A DNA stretch of 64,000 nt from Microbacterium sp. p3-SID336 (GTDB lineage: Bacteria > Actinomycetota > Actinomycetes > Actinomycetales > Microbacteriaceae). The notes below the pieces were generated by a model that saw only the letters and a list, made by a program, of their open reading frames with translations, ran no database searches and was not told the DNA's origin. Made by a program: the position numbers and the translations under genes. Shown piece after piece: positions 35,428 through 45,173 of the stretch; positions within the stretch are counted from its first letter, which is position 1, and every line of letters begins with the position of its first letter. The stretch covers positions 18,717-82,716 of the forward strand of contig NZ_JALXPE010000007.1 in the NCBI RefSeq assembly GCF_025143365.1, in the 5' to 3' direction.

Positions 35428-37296
35428 TCAGCCCTTGTGACGCGGCTTCCGGAAGGGCTTGTCCTCGCGCGCCGGGCGTTCGTCACGGTCGTGGCGCGCG
35501 GTGCGGTCATCCCGGTCACGGCGGGCCGGGCGGTCATCCCGGTCCCTGCGGTCGGAGCGGTAGCCGCCGTCTCGCCCGCCCGAGGAACGCCGGGCCCCGG
35601 GACCGCGGTCCGGCGCGATCTCGATGAGTCGCCCCGAGATGCGCGTGTCGCGGAGCTTGTCGAGCACGGCCGGATCGAGGTTCGCCGGCAGCTCGACGAT
35701 GGAGAAGTCCGGACGGATGTTGATGGCGCCGAAGTCGTCGCGGCCGAGGCCGCCCTCGTTCGCGAGCGCACCGACGATCTGCCGCGGCTCCACGCGGTGC
35801 CGGCGACCGACCTCGATGCGGTACGCCGTGTAGTCGCCGCGGCCACGACGCTCCCTGGGCTGTCGATCCTCACGGGTCTGGCGCTCGCGCGGAGGGCGGT
35901 TGTCCGAGGCCACGGCCTTCGCGAGTGCGTCGTCGGTCGGGTCGAGCAGCAGCGGGGTCTCGCCCTGTGCGACCACGGCCAGGGCGGCAGCGACATCGCC
36001 CTCCGGCACGTCGTGATGCCGGACGTAGTGGGCGATGATGTCGCGGAACGCGTCGACGCGTGCGGTCTCGGACAGTGCGGCGGTGATCGCATCGTCGAAA
36101 CGGGCGAGACGCGTGGTGTTCACGTCCTCCGTGCTGGGCAGCTGCATCTGCGCCGGCGTCTGCCTCGTCGCCTTCTCGATGTGCTTGAGCAGGTATCGCT
36201 CGCGCGGCGTGATGAAGCTGATGGCGTCACCGGTGCGGCCCGCGCGACCGGTCCGGCCGATGCGGTGCACGTACGACTCCGTGTCCGTGGGGATGTCGAA
36301 GTTGACCACGTGGCTGATGCGCTCCACGTCGAGGCCACGGGCGGCGACGTCGGTGGCCACCAGGATGTCGAGCTTGCCGTCCTTGAGCTGGTTCACGCTG
36401 CGCTCGCGTTGTACCTGCGGCACGTCGCCGTTGATCGCCGCGGCGGAGTATCCGCGGGCGCGGAGCTTCTCGGCGAGCGTCTCGGTCTCGTTCTTGGTGC
36501 GGACGAAGACGATCATGCCGTCGAAGTTCTCGACCTCGAGGATGCGGGTCAGGGCGTCCACCTTCTGCGCATACGAGACCACCAGGTACCGCTGCGTGAT
36601 GTTGGTGTTGGTCGCGGTCTTCGACTTGACCGTGATCTCCTCCGGGTCGCGGAGGTACTGCTGCGCGAGGCGGCGGATCTGTGCCGGCATCGTGGCGGAG
36701 AACAGGGCGACCTGCTTCTCCTCGGGCGTCTGGGCCAGGATCTGCTCCACGTCCTCCGCGAAGCCCATCTTCAGCATCTCGTCGGCCTCGTCGAGCACCA
36801 GATACTGGAGCTCCGAGAGGTCGAGCGTGCCCTTGGCGAGGTGGTCCATGATGCGTCCGGGCGTGCCGACGACGACGTGCACGCCGCGACGGAGTGCCGA
36901 GAGCTGCACGCCGTAGCCCTGGCCGCCGTAGACGGGCAGCACGTGCACGCCCTTCATCCGGGAGGCGTAGGACTCGAACGCCTCGCAGACCTGCAGCGCG
37001 AGCTCGCGGGTCGGGGCGAGGACGAGGGCCTGCGGCGTCTTCTGGGACACGTCGAGACGCTCCAGCACCGGGAGCGCGAAGGCCGCGGTCTTGCCGGTGC
37101 CGGTCTGCGCCATGCCCACGACATCGCGCCCGGAGAGCAGGGTCGGGATGGTGGCTGCCTGGATCGGGGAGGGCGTCTCGTAGCCGAGATCCTTGATGGC
37201 CTTGAGGACGGGCCCGGTGATGCCGAGCTCCTCGAATCCGGGGGTGGTGGGGGACTCGTCGGGGGCGTCGGTGGGCACTGCGTCTTCAGGGGTCAC
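35428..37296 (-). CDS. DEAD-box ATP-dependent RNA helicase with DbpA-type RNA-binding domain
   Basis: A 622-residue cold-shock-type helicase (DeaD/CsdA group). Motifs: Q motif, Walker A AQTGTGKT, PTRELALQ, DEADEML, SAT and HRIGRTGR. A DbpA-like RNA-binding domain sits near residues 480-560 (YRIEVGRRHRVEPRQIVGAL). The C-terminus is an Arg/Asp tail made of nine-residue units such as RRDRDDRPA. Start chosen at GTG 37296 because it lies exactly 6 nt after a TACCCT box; upstream residues look non-coding. Likely function: ribosome assembly or RNA turnover at low temperature. Confidence 0.92.
   Translation of the reverse strand: MTPEDAVPTDAPDESPTTPGFEELGITGPVLKAIKDLGYETPSPIQAATIPTLLSGRDVVGMAQTGTGKTAAFALPVLERLDVSQKTPQALVLAPTRELALQVCEAFESYASRMKGVHVLPVYGGQGYGVQLSALRRGVHVVVGTPGRIMDHLAKGTLDLSELQYLVLDEADEMLKMGFAEDVEQILAQTPEEKQVALFSATMPAQIRRLAQQYLRDPEEITVKSKTATNTNITQRYLVVSYAQKVDALTRILEVENFDGMIVFVRTKNETETLAEKLRARGYSAAAINGDVPQVQRERSVNQLKDGKLDILVATDVAARGLDVERISHVVNFDIPTDTESYVHRIGRTGRAGRTGDAISFITPRERYLLKHIEKATRQTPAQMQLPSTEDVNTTRLARFDDAITAALSETARVDAFRDIIAHYVRHHDVPEGDVAAALAVVAQGETPLLLDPTDDALAKAVASDNRPPRERQTREDRQPRERRGRGDYTAYRIEVGRRHRVEPRQIVGALANEGGLGRDDFGAINIRPDFSIVELPANLDPAVLDKLRDTRISGRLIEIAPDRGPGARRSSGGRDGGYRSDRRDRDDRPARRDRDDRTARHDRDERPAREDKPFRKPRHKG
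35455..35550 (-). repeat. Degenerate 27-bp repeats in helicase 3' end
   Basis: About three imperfect units encode RRDRDDRPA, RRDRDDRTA and RHDRDERPA. They form a low-complexity basic/acidic tail typical of RNA helicases. Confidence 0.55.
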
Positions 37297-37302
37297 TTCC
37301 CA

Positions 37303-37308
37303 AGGGTA
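37303..37308 (-). promoter_or_regulatory. Putative -10 box (TACCCT), leaderless start of helicase gene
   Basis: TACCCT, 6 nt, GTG at 37296. Confidence 0.45.
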
Positions 37309-37343
37309 GCGCGCGACCGCGCCCCGCGCCTGTGAGGCGGGCC

Positions 37344-39044
37344 TCACGCCCCGGTCGTGAGCGCGAGCAGCTTCTCCTTGACCTGTCGCCGCAGCACCTT
37401 GCCGATGAGTGAGGTCGGCAGCTCGTCCACCACGAACAGCCGCCGCGGCACCTTGTACGGGGTGAGGATGCTGCGGGCGTACTCGCGGATCGCCTCGACG
37501 TCCACATCGGCGCCGCCGTCCACGACGATGGCCGCCACGACCTCCTCGCCGGAGTGCTCGCTCGGCAGGCCGACCACGGCGGCGTCAGCCACGGCGGGGT
37601 GCTGCCTCAGCGCGTTCTCGACCTCGGTGGGCGCGACGTTGAACCCGCCCGTGATGATGAGCTCCTTGATCCGGTCGACGATGCGGACGAAGCCGGCCTC
37701 GTCGATGGTGACGATGTCACCCGTGCGATACCAGCCGTCCACGAACACGGCCTCGGTCTCCTCCGGTTTGCCGTAGTAGCCGGAGAACACCTGGGATCCG
37801 CGCACGACCAGCTCGCCCGGCGATCCGTCAGGCACGTCCTGCGTGGGATCCTCCGGGTCGACGACACGACACTCCGTGCCGGGGAGGGGAAGCCCCACGG
37901 TTCCCGGCACCCGGTTGTCGGCCACCGGATTCGCCATGAGCACGGGCGAGCACTCGCTGAGGCCGTATCCCTCCACGAGGTATCCGCCCGTCGCGGCCTC
38001 GAACGGCACGACCAGTTCATGCGGCAGGGCCATCGCGCCGGAGATGGCGACTTCGATGCCCTCGAGCGAGACGCCCTTCCTGGTCGCGGCGGCCAGGAGC
38101 CGATCGGCGATCGGCGGCACGAGAGGCAGGAAGGTGGCGGGGTGCTTCTTGACCACATCGAGCACGAGGTCGGGGTCGAACTTCGGGAACAGCACGAGCC
38201 GGGCGCCCATGGACATCGCGAATGTCAGACACAGCGTGAGTCCGTAGGCGTGGAACATCGGCAGCACCGCGTACACGACGCAGCCCTTGCCGCGCTGGAT
38301 CGACGGGACCCACGCCTGAGCCTGGGCCGCGTTGGCGAGGAGGTTGCGATGCGTGAGCGCCGCGCCCTTGGGAGTGCCTGTCGTGCCGGACGTGTACTGG
38401 ATGATCGCGAGGTCGTCGGTGGCGGGTCGGGGATGCGTCGCGGGAATCGCGGCGGTGGAGAGCAGCGACTCCCAGACGACCGTGCCGCGGACCCGCTCGG
38501 TGAGCGCGGCCCGTGACTCGCGCGCCTTGGCGACGGGGAGGCGCAGAGCGAAGCGGGTGAGGGCCGGCATGGCCCTGGTCACGTCGACCGAGATCAGGGC
38601 GCTCACGGCGAGGTCGGCGGGGAACTCCTGCACGGTCGCCACGACCTTGTTCCACACGATGGCGTGCTTCGCCCCGTGATCCTCGAACTGCTTGCGCAGC
38701 TCCCGCGGCGTGTAGAGCGGGTTGTGCTCGACCACGACCGCGCCGAGACGCAGCACCGCGTAGAAGGCGATGATGTGCTGCGGGCAGTTGGGCAGCACGA
38801 TCGCCACGGGGTCGCCGGCCCGTACTCCCAGGTCGCGGAGCCCGGCGGCGGCGCGGTCGATCGCCTCCTGCAGCTGGGCGTAGGTGGTCTCGCGGCCGAA
38901 GAACTGCAGCGCGGGGGCGTCGGGGTAGTCGCGTGCGGAAGCGGCGACGATGTCGACGAGGGAGCCGGTGACGGGGGCGAGGTCTTCCGGAACGCCGTCG
39001 GCGTAGCTGGCGACCCACGGGCGAGGGGGCTGATACGTGCTCAC
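37344..39044 (-). CDS. Long-chain fatty-acid--CoA ligase (AMP-binding)
   Basis: A 566-residue ANL-superfamily enzyme activating fatty acids through acyl-AMP. P-loop YTSGTTGTPKGA (about residues 220-231), the VEGYGLSECSPV motif (about 345), GWYRTGDI (about 440), DRIKELIITGGFNVAP, and the catalytic Lys in SLIGKVLRRQV near the C-terminus. Closest in appearance to FadD. GTG start 6 nt after a TAAGCT box. It lies 47 bp upstream of the helicase on the same strand, which has its own promoter. Confidence 0.92.
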   Translation of the reverse strand: MSTYQPPRPWVASYADGVPEDLAPVTGSLVDIVAASARDYPDAPALQFFGRETTYAQLQEAIDRAAAGLRDLGVRAGDPVAIVLPNCPQHIIAFYAVLRLGAVVVEHNPLYTPRELRKQFEDHGAKHAIVWNKVVATVQEFPADLAVSALISVDVTRAMPALTRFALRLPVAKARESRAALTERVRGTVVWESLLSTAAIPATHPRPATDDLAIIQYTSGTTGTPKGAALTHRNLLANAAQAQAWVPSIQRGKGCVVYAVLPMFHAYGLTLCLTFAMSMGARLVLFPKFDPDLVLDVVKKHPATFLPLVPPIADRLLAAATRKGVSLEGIEVAISGAMALPHELVVPFEAATGGYLVEGYGLSECSPVLMANPVADNRVPGTVGLPLPGTECRVVDPEDPTQDVPDGSPGELVVRGSQVFSGYYGKPEETEAVFVDGWYRTGDIVTIDEAGFVRIVDRIKELIITGGFNVAPTEVENALRQHPAVADAAVVGLPSEHSGEEVVAAIVVDGGADVDVEAIREYARSILTPYKVPRRLFVVDELPTSLIGKVLRRQVKEKLLALTTGA

Positions 39045-39050
39045 GCGCCC

Positions 39051-39056
39051 AGCTTA
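39051..39056 (-). promoter_or_regulatory. Putative -10 box (TAAGCT), leaderless start of acyl-CoA ligase
   Basis: TAAGCT, 6 nt, GTG at 39044. Confidence 0.5.
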
Positions 39057-39096
39057 GGCGGGCGATGTCGCGCCGGTTCGGCCGCGGCGCGCCAAC

Positions 39097-39102
39097 TAGA
39101 CT
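39097..39102 (+). promoter_or_regulatory. Putative -10 box (TAGACT), leaderless start of gatC
   Basis: TAGACT, 6 nt, GTG at 39109; selects the second of two GTGs, as in ligA. Back-to-back with the acyl-CoA ligase promoter. Confidence 0.5.
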
Positions 39103-39108
39103 GGGGTG

Positions 39109-39408
39109 GTGTCTGAAATCACCCCTGATCTTGTGCGCCATCTCGGCGTGCTCGCGCGCATCCAGCTGAACGACGACGAGGTGACGCGGCTCACGGGCCA
39201 GCTCGACGCCATCGTCGACAACATCGCGAAGGTGTCGGAGGTCGCGACCGCCGATGTCGCCGCGACCAGCCACCCGATCCCGCTGAGCAATGTGTTCCGA
39301 CCCGATGAGGTCGGCGTGACGCTCACCCACGAGCAGGTGCTGCAGAACGCGCCGGATGCCGCGGACGGCCGCTTCCGTGTGACCGCGATCCTGGGAGAAG
39401 AGCAGTGA
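39109..39408 (+). CDS. gatC: Asp/Glu-tRNA amidotransferase subunit C
   Basis: A 99-residue GatC, which wraps around GatA and GatB. Family blocks [17 protein letters not shown] and the C-terminal half around [13 protein letters not shown] are clear. Start at the second of two GTG codons because of its 6-nt distance to a TAGACT box. First gene of gatCAB, with its end overlapping the gatA start by 4 bp. Confidence 0.94.
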   Translation: MSEITPDLVRHLGVLARIQLNDDEVTRLTGQLDAIVDNIAKVSEVATADVAATSHPIPLSNVFRPDEVGVTLTHEQVLQNAPDAADGRFRVTAILGEEQ

Positions 39409-40922
39409 GCGACATCATCCGGCTGACCGCGGCGGAGCTCGCCGACAGCCTCGCCTCCGGTGAGGTCTCCAGCGTCGAGGCCACTCAGGCGCACCTCGAC
39501 CGCATCGCGCAGGTGGACGGCGACGTGCACGCGTTCCTCCACATCAACGAGCACGCGCTGGAGGCGGCGGCCGCGGTCGACGCCCGGCGCGCAGCGGGGG
39601 AGCAGCTGGGGCCGATCGCCGGCGTGCCGCTCGCCATCAAGGACGTGCTGGTGACGACCGACCAGCCGACCACGAGCGGATCGCGGATCCTCGAGGGCTA
39701 CCGCTCGCCCTATGACGCGACCGTCGTCGCCCGGTCCCGCGCGGCAGGTCTCATCCCGCTCGGCAAGACCAACATGGACGAGTTCGCGATGGGCTCATCG
39801 ACGGAGCACTCGGCGTACGGACCCACCAGGAACCCGTGGGACCTCGACCGTATCCCCGGCGGCTCCGGGGGCGGCTCCGCGGCGGCGGTGGCGGCGTTCG
39901 AGGCACCTCTCGCCCTCGGCTCCGACACCGGCGGCTCGATCCGCCAGCCCGCGCACGTGACGGGCACGGTGGGCGTGAAGCCGACGTACGGCGGCGTCAG
40001 CCGCTACGGCGCGATCGCGCTCGCCTCAAGCCTCGACCAGGTCGGTCCGGTCACGCGGACCGTGCTCGATGCCGGTCTGCTGCACGACGCCATCGGCGGT
40101 CACGACCCGAAGGACTCGACGTCGCTGACCGACGTCTGGCCGTCCTTCGCCGATGCCGCCCGCGAGGGCGCCAGGGGCGACGTGCTGAAGGGCCTGCGCG
40201 TCGGCGTGATCCGCGAGCTGCCGGACAGCGGCTTCCAGCCGGGTGTCGCCGCGTCGTTCCGCAGCGCGCTCGCGCTGATGGAGGCGCAGGGAGCCGAGAT
40301 CGTCGAGGTCGACGCCCCGCACTTCGAGTACGGCGTCGCCGCGTACTACCTGATCCTCCCGGCGGAGGCCTCCAGCAACCTCGCGAAGTTCGACTCGGTG
40401 CGCTTCGGTCTCCGGGTCACACCGGAGGGCAACCCCACGGTCGAGGACGTGATGTCCGCCACGCGCGACGCCGGTTTCGGCGACGAGGTGAAGCGTCGCA
40501 TCATCCTCGGCACGTATGCGCTCTCCGCCGGCTACTACGACGCGTACTACGGCAGCGCGCAGAAGGTGCGGACGCTCATCCAGCAGGACTTCGCGCGAGC
40601 GTTCGCCGGTGTCGACGTCATCGCCACCCCGTCGGCGCCGACGACGGCCTTCAAGCTCGGGGAGAAGATCGACGATCCGCTCCAGATGTACCTGAACGAC
40701 GTCACCACGATCCCCGCGAACCTCGCCGGTGTGCCCGGCATCTCCATCCCGAGCGGTCTGGCGGAGGAGGACGGTCTGCCCGTCGGCATCCAGTTCCTCG
40801 CCCCCGCGCGGGAGGACGCACGTCTGTACCGGGTGGGTGCGGCGCTGGAGGCGCTGCTCGTTGACTCGTGGGGAGCCCCGCTGCTCACCCGCGCACCCCA
40901 GCTCGCAGGAGGGAACCGCTGA
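39405..40922 (+). CDS. gatA: Asp/Glu-tRNA amidotransferase subunit A
   Basis: A 505-residue amidase releasing ammonia from glutamine for transamidation. The Ser-cisSer-Lys triad can be placed: Lys in PLAIKDVLV (about 77), cis-Ser in [13 protein letters not shown] (about 149-161) and Ser in [11 protein letters not shown] (about 173-177). GTG start overlapping gatC, stop overlapping the gatB start. Presence of GatCAB implies tRNA-dependent Gln and/or Asn synthesis. Confidence 0.96.
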   Translation: MSDIIRLTAAELADSLASGEVSSVEATQAHLDRIAQVDGDVHAFLHINEHALEAAAAVDARRAAGEQLGPIAGVPLAIKDVLVTTDQPTTSGSRILEGYRSPYDATVVARSRAAGLIPLGKTNMDEFAMGSSTEHSAYGPTRNPWDLDRIPGGSGGGSAAAVAAFEAPLALGSDTGGSIRQPAHVTGTVGVKPTYGGVSRYGAIALASSLDQVGPVTRTVLDAGLLHDAIGGHDPKDSTSLTDVWPSFADAAREGARGDVLKGLRVGVIRELPDSGFQPGVAASFRSALALMEAQGAEIVEVDAPHFEYGVAAYYLILPAEASSNLAKFDSVRFGLRVTPEGNPTVEDVMSATRDAGFGDEVKRRIILGTYALSAGYYDAYYGSAQKVRTLIQQDFARAFAGVDVIATPSAPTTAFKLGEKIDDPLQMYLNDVTTIPANLAGVPGISIPSGLAEEDGLPVGIQFLAPAREDARLYRVGAALEALLVDSWGAPLLTRAPQLAGGNR

Positions 40923-42439
40923 TGGCTGCCGCAGCCAAGCTGATGGACTTCGACAAGGCGCTCGAGCTCTTCGAGCCGGTCCTCGGGTTCGAGGTGCACG
41001 TCGAGCTCAACACGAACACGAAGATGTTCTCGGATGCGCCCAACCCGGCCAACGAGGCGTATCACGCGGCGGAGCCGAACACGCTGATCGCCCCTGTGGA
41101 CCTGGGACTGCCGGGGTCGCTCCCGGTCGTGAACGAGACGGCCGTCCGCTCGTCGATCAGCCTGGGCCTCGCGCTCGGCTGCTCGATCGCGGAGTCCAGC
41201 CGGTTCGCGCGGAAGAACTACTTCTACCCCGACCTGGGCAAGAACTACCAGATCTCGCAGTACGACGAGCCGATCGCGTTCGAGGGCTCGGTGGAGGTGG
41301 AGCTCGAGGACGGCACCATCGTGACGATCCCGATCGAGCGCGCGCACATGGAGGAGGACGCGGGCAAGCTGACCCACATGGGGGGAGCGACCGGACGCAT
41401 CCAGGGTGCGGAGTACTCGCTCGTGGACTACAACCGCGCGGGTGTGCCCCTGGTCGAGATCGTCACGAAGACGATCTTCGGCACCGAGCACCGCGCGCCC
41501 GAGGTCGCGAAGGCCTATGTCGCGGCGATCCGCGACATCGTCCGCGGACTGGGCATCTCCGAAGCGCGGCTGGAGCGCGGCAACCTGCGCTGCGATGCGA
41601 ACGTGTCGCTGCGTCCGCGCGGCGTGGAGAAGCTCGGCACGCGCACCGAGACGAAGAACGTGAACTCGATGCGCTCCGTCGAGCGCGCGGTCCGCTACGA
41701 GATCCAGCGTCAGGCGCAGATCCTCGCGGACGGCGGGACGATCATCCAGGAGACCCGTCACTGGCACGAGGACACCGGAACGACGTCGCCCGGTCGCCCG
41801 AAGTCGGACGCCGACGACTACCGCTACTTCCCGGAGCCCGACCTGCTGCCGGTGCAGCCGGCCCCCGAGCTCGTCGAAGAGCTGCGTGCGGCTCTGCCCG
41901 AGCAGCCCGTGGCGCGCCGTCGTCGCCTGATGACCGAGTGGGGCTTCACGCCTCTGGAGTTCCAGGACGTGCGCAACGGCGGTCTGCTCGACGTGGTCGA
42001 GTCCACGATCGCGGCAGGAGCCACTCCGGCGACCGCACGGAAGTGGTGGACGGGCGAGGTCACGCGTCTCGCGAACGCCCAGGAGAAAGACGCGACCGAG
42101 CTGATCAGCCCCGAGAACGTCGCGGCGTTGCAGCAGCTCGTCGACGCCGGAACGCTCACCGACAAGCTGGCGCGTCAGGTGCTGGAGGGCGTCATCGCGG
42201 GCGAGGGCACGCCGCAGGAGGTCGTCGACGCCCGGGGGCTCGCCGTGGTGTCCGACGACGGCGCACTGATCGCGGCCATCGACGAGGCCCTTGCCGCGCA
42301 GCCCGACATCCTCGCGAAGATCAAGGACGGGAAGGTGCAGGCTGCCGGCGCGGTCATCGGCGCGGTCATGAAGGCCATGAAGGGCCAGGCGGACGCTGCC
42401 CGCGTGCGCGAACTGGTCCTCGAGCGCGCCGCACAGTGA
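40922..42439 (+). CDS. gatB: Asp/Glu-tRNA amidotransferase subunit B
   Basis: A 505-residue kinase/transamidase subunit that activates the misacylated tRNA. Motifs: [16 protein letters not shown] near the start, the [20 protein letters not shown] block (catalytic cradle), [14 protein letters not shown], and the C-terminal YqeY-like tail domain ([11 protein letters not shown]). Start at the ATG overlapping the gatA stop; the frame upstream lies inside gatA. Confidence 0.96.
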   Translation: MAAAAKLMDFDKALELFEPVLGFEVHVELNTNTKMFSDAPNPANEAYHAAEPNTLIAPVDLGLPGSLPVVNETAVRSSISLGLALGCSIAESSRFARKNYFYPDLGKNYQISQYDEPIAFEGSVEVELEDGTIVTIPIERAHMEEDAGKLTHMGGATGRIQGAEYSLVDYNRAGVPLVEIVTKTIFGTEHRAPEVAKAYVAAIRDIVRGLGISEARLERGNLRCDANVSLRPRGVEKLGTRTETKNVNSMRSVERAVRYEIQRQAQILADGGTIIQETRHWHEDTGTTSPGRPKSDADDYRYFPEPDLLPVQPAPELVEELRAALPEQPVARRRRLMTEWGFTPLEFQDVRNGGLLDVVESTIAAGATPATARKWWTGEVTRLANAQEKDATELISPENVAALQQLVDAGTLTDKLARQVLEGVIAGEGTPQEVVDARGLAVVSDDGALIAAIDEALAAQPDILAKIKDGKVQAAGAVIGAVMKAMKGQADAARVRELVLERAAQ

Positions 42440-42446
42440 GTCTCGC

Positions 42447-42482
42447 TCTCTCCCGGGTCTCGTGTCGGGGGCCCGGGAGAGA
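42447..42482 (+). terminator. Hairpin after gatB overlapping the dinB -10 box
   Basis: 11-bp perfect stem (left arm TCTCTCCCGGG at 42447-42457; right arm at 42472-42482) with a 14-nt loop. No T-run follows. The right arm shares four bases with the dinB -10 box (42479-42484). Confidence 0.5.
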
Positions 42483-42484
42483 AT
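42479..42484 (+). promoter_or_regulatory. Putative -10 box (GAGAAT), leaderless start of dinB
   Basis: GAGAAT, 6 nt, ATG at 42491. No LexA-type site is visible nearby. Confidence 0.45.
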
Positions 42485-42490
42485 GGACCC

Positions 42491-43747
42491 ATGGGACACG
42501 GTGACGGCAGAGGGCGCATGGTGTCCTCGGCCGATGCCGACGACTCCGGCACGCGCATCCTCCACGTCGACATGGACGCGTTCTACGCCGCGGTCGAGGT
42601 GCTCGACGATCCGAGCCTGCGAGGGCTGCCGCTGATCATCGGGTCGCCCGACGGCCGCTCCGTGGTGTCGAGTGCGTCATACGAGGCACGACGCTACGGC
42701 GTCCGCTCGGCGATGCCGGTCTCGCAGGCACTGCGACTGTGCCCTGGTGCCCGCGTAGTCCCCCCGCACTTCTCCCGGTACCAGGAGGTGTCCCGCCAGG
42801 TCATGGCGATCTTCGAGTCGTTCACGCCTCTGGTGGAACCGCTGTCGGTCGACGAGGCCTTCCTCGACGTCCAGGGCGTGCGGCGGCTCTGGGGGAGCCC
42901 GGCCCGTATCGCCGGCCTCATCCGCGAGCGGGTCCAGGCGGAGGTCGGCATCACCTGCAGCGTGGGCGTCGCGTCCACGAAGCACGTCGCGAAGATGGCG
43001 TCCACGATCGCGAAGCCGGACGGCATGCTCGTGATCGCGGCCGCCGACACCCTGGACTTCCTCGCCCCGCGCTCGGTGCGTGCGCTCTGGGGCGTCGGGC
43101 CGAAGGCCGCGGAATCGCTCGAGGCCCGCGGGATCCGCACGATCCGCGACATCCGCGAGACGCCGCAGGAGACGCTGGACCGGGCGGTGGGGCCGGCTCT
43201 CAGCGCGCGGCTCGTGCAGCTCGCCCGCGGGGAGGACGCGCGAGCCGTGGACACCGAGCGCGTGGAGAAGAGCATCGGCCATGAGGAGACGTTCGATCAG
43301 GACATCGCCGATCGGGAGTTCCTGCGGGCCGAGCTGCTGCGGCTGTCCGACCGCGTCGGCGCGCGGCTGCGGCGAGCCGGCTGGGAGACCTCGACCGTCT
43401 CGATCAAGATCCGGTTCGCCGACTTCCGCACGGTGAACCGTTCGCAGACGCTGACCGAGCCCACGGCGGTGAGCCAGCGCATCGGCGAGGCCGCTCAGGG
43501 CCTGTTCGAACTCATCGATCGCCGCGATCCGATCCGGCTCGTGGGGGTGCGCGCCGAGAAGCTGCGCCCGGCGGGAGGCGGTGCCCTCGCGCTCTGGGAC
43601 GAGGACGAGGACTGGCGCAAGGTGGAAGGTGCCGTGGACGAGGCGATCGCGCGCTTCGGCACGGCGACCATCAGCCGCGCGCGGCACATCGGACGCGGCG
43701 AGGGCCGTGGTGCGGCGCGGCATCCGAAGGATCACGGCGTGGATTGA
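42491..43747 (+). CDS. dinB: DNA polymerase IV (Y family)
   Basis: A 418-residue translesion polymerase. Palm motifs HVDMDAFYAAVEV (catalytic Asp, about residues 24-36) and SVDEAFLDV (about 122) hold the metal ligands; the YEARRYGVRSAMP fingers segment and a helix-hairpin-helix (LWGVGPKAAESLEARGI) follow. The little-finger domain is complete, but I see no obvious QLxLF-type clamp-binding peptide at the C-terminus. The first 17 residues are variable. Confidence 0.93.
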   Translation: MGHGDGRGRMVSSADADDSGTRILHVDMDAFYAAVEVLDDPSLRGLPLIIGSPDGRSVVSSASYEARRYGVRSAMPVSQALRLCPGARVVPPHFSRYQEVSRQVMAIFESFTPLVEPLSVDEAFLDVQGVRRLWGSPARIAGLIRERVQAEVGITCSVGVASTKHVAKMASTIAKPDGMLVIAAADTLDFLAPRSVRALWGVGPKAAESLEARGIRTIRDIRETPQETLDRAVGPALSARLVQLARGEDARAVDTERVEKSIGHEETFDQDIADREFLRAELLRLSDRVGARLRRAGWETSTVSIKIRFADFRTVNRSQTLTEPTAVSQRIGEAAQGLFELIDRRDPIRLVGVRAEKLRPAGGGALALWDEDEDWRKVEGAVDEAIARFGTATISRARHIGRGEGRGAARHPKDHGVD

Positions 43748-43773
43748 GGGGCGCGCACGGCGTCTCGGTCGGC

Positions 43774-43779
43774 TACCGT
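43774..43779 (+). promoter_or_regulatory. Putative -10 box (TACCGT), leaderless start of GerW-like gene
   Basis: TACCGT, 6 nt, ATG at 43786. Confidence 0.45.
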
Positions 43780-43785
43780 GGGAGC

Positions 43786-44103
43786 ATGCCGAACATTGCA
43801 CTGGAACTCGGGAAGCAGGTCGCGTCCTTCGGCGTGAAGAGCGCGTATGGAGAGCCGCAGGACGTCGACGGCGTGAGCGTCACCCCGGTGGCCTTCACCT
43901 ACTCGGGCTTCGGCGGCGGAAGCGGAGACGGTGCCGAGGGCGGTGGCGGCGGCGGTGTGTCCATCCCGGTCGGCGTGTATGTGCGGCGCGAAGAGGGTCT
44001 GCGCTTCGAGCCGAACATCGTGACGCTGCTCGTGGTGGCGGTGCCGTTCGTCTGGGTGACCGGGCGAGCACTCACGCGCATCATCCGTGCGCTCAAGAAG
44101 TGA
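43786..44103 (+). CDS. GerW/YtfJ-like small membrane-associated protein
   Basis: A 105-residue protein. GVKSAYGEPQDVDGVSVTPV, then FGGGSGDG, then a six-glycine run and VSIPVGVYV follow the pattern of the spore-protein YtfJ/GerW family (GEP, IPV, Gly-rich stretch). The C-terminus is a single hydrophobic helix (ILTLLVVAVPFVWV-like, about 80-95) with a basic tail. Actinobacteria of this group do not sporulate and the role is unknown. It overlaps the next gene by 17 bp. Confidence 0.6.
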   Translation: MPNIALELGKQVASFGVKSAYGEPQDVDGVSVTPVAFTYSGFGGGSGDGAEGGGGGGVSIPVGVYVRREEGLRFEPNIVTLLVVAVPFVWVTGRALTRIIRALKK

Positions 44104-44668
44104 CGACGCCGTCGCAGCGGCTCTGGAGCACGCCGCGACCCTGATCACGCGCGACGTCCTGGCGGTGTCCGCCGCGAATCCGGTGATCATCATCGACGGC
44201 GGCAGCGGGGCCGGAAAGACCTCACTCGCGGAGCGGCTGGCCGAGCTGTGGCCTCTGGCCGGACGAGTGCAGGTGATCGCGCTGGACTCCCTGTACCCGG
44301 GCTGGGACGGGCTCGATGCGGGCGCGGAGCGGGCCCTCGACGGCATTCTGCGTCCGCACGGCCGGGGGCTGCTCGGCACGTGGAACCGATGGGACTGGGT
44401 CCGCGGCGAGGATGCGGAAAGCCACGCCGTCGACCCCGCGCTCGGTGTGATCGTCGAGGGCAGCGGCATCCTGCGCCCGTCCACGGCGGACCTGGCGGAC
44501 GTGCGCGTCTGGATCGAATCCGCGGAGTCGTCTCGCAAGCCCAGGGCGCTCGCGCGCGACGGGGACGCCTATCGGCCGCACTGGGACAGATGGGCGGCGC
44601 AGGAGCGGAGGCACGTGGAGCGCGACGACCCGCGCTCGCTGGCGACGCGGATCATCACCGTTCCCTGA
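44087..44668 (+). CDS. P-loop NTPase, uridine-kinase-like
   Basis: A 193-residue protein with Walker A GGSGAGKT (38-45) in IIIDGGSGAGKTSLAERL and an ALDSLYPGW segment like the DDFY region of uridine/pantothenate kinases. The C-terminal KPRALARDGDAYRPHWDRW block is characteristic of actinobacterial 'ATP-binding protein/uridine kinase' paralogues. The substrate is not determined. The start (GTG 44087) lies inside the GerW-like gene; no later start keeps the P-loop domain well spaced. Confidence 0.72.
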   Translation: MRSRSDDAVAAALEHAATLITRDVLAVSAANPVIIIDGGSGAGKTSLAERLAELWPLAGRVQVIALDSLYPGWDGLDAGAERALDGILRPHGRGLLGTWNRWDWVRGEDAESHAVDPALGVIVEGSGILRPSTADLADVRVWIESAESSRKPRALARDGDAYRPHWDRWAAQERRHVERDDPRSLATRIITVP

Positions 44669-44675
44669 CCGGGGC

Positions 44676-45173
44676 TCAGCTGCCAGAGTCGGTGAGCAGT
44701 TCGTCCGCCGCCTCGATCAGCAGCTCCAGGCGGTATCCGAGCCAGTCGTACAGGTCCGTACCGTCGGTGCGGCCGCCGCCGACATCCTCCGTGGTGATGC
44801 CCAAGCGCTCTGCGAGGACGAGGCGGATCGCCGTCAGGGTGCGCAACCAGGCATCGATGTCAGCCTGACGGACCGCGACCTGCCGCATCGCGTGTGCTTC
44901 CGCCACCGTGAGCTCTGCTGCCCCGTCGAATGCCGTGAGGGCCGAGCGCATCGTGCGCGCATCGAGGAGGCGCCGATCCAGCAGGTCGTCCCGCGTGGCG
45001 ATGCCGAACTCTGCGGACGCCGCGGCATCCTCAGGGTACGCATCCGGCGTGAGCCGAGCGATCGCATGGTCAGCGGCGTCCTTCGTCCCGACCAACTCGA
45101 TGAAGTCGTCCACGATGCGGGCGAGGTGACGCCCCTCGATCTCGGCGAGCGAGAACACGAGCGGCGCGCTCAT
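44676..45173 (-). CDS. DUF2017 family protein
   Basis: A 165-residue, mainly helical acidic protein matching DUF2017 by content and position: it follows clpS in most Actinobacteria. Recognisable parts are EGRHLARIVDDFIELV near the start and LYDWLGYRLELLIEAA near the end. No catalytic motif. ATG overlaps the clpS stop (ATGA), so a functional link with N-degron recognition is plausible but untested. Confidence 0.82.
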   Translation of the reverse strand: MSAPLVFSLAEIEGRHLARIVDDFIELVGTKDAADHAIARLTPDAYPEDAAASAEFGIATRDDLLDRRLLDARTMRSALTAFDGAAELTVAEAHAMRQVAVRQADIDAWLRTLTAIRLVLAERLGITTEDVGGGRTDGTDLYDWLGYRLELLIEAADELLTDSGS

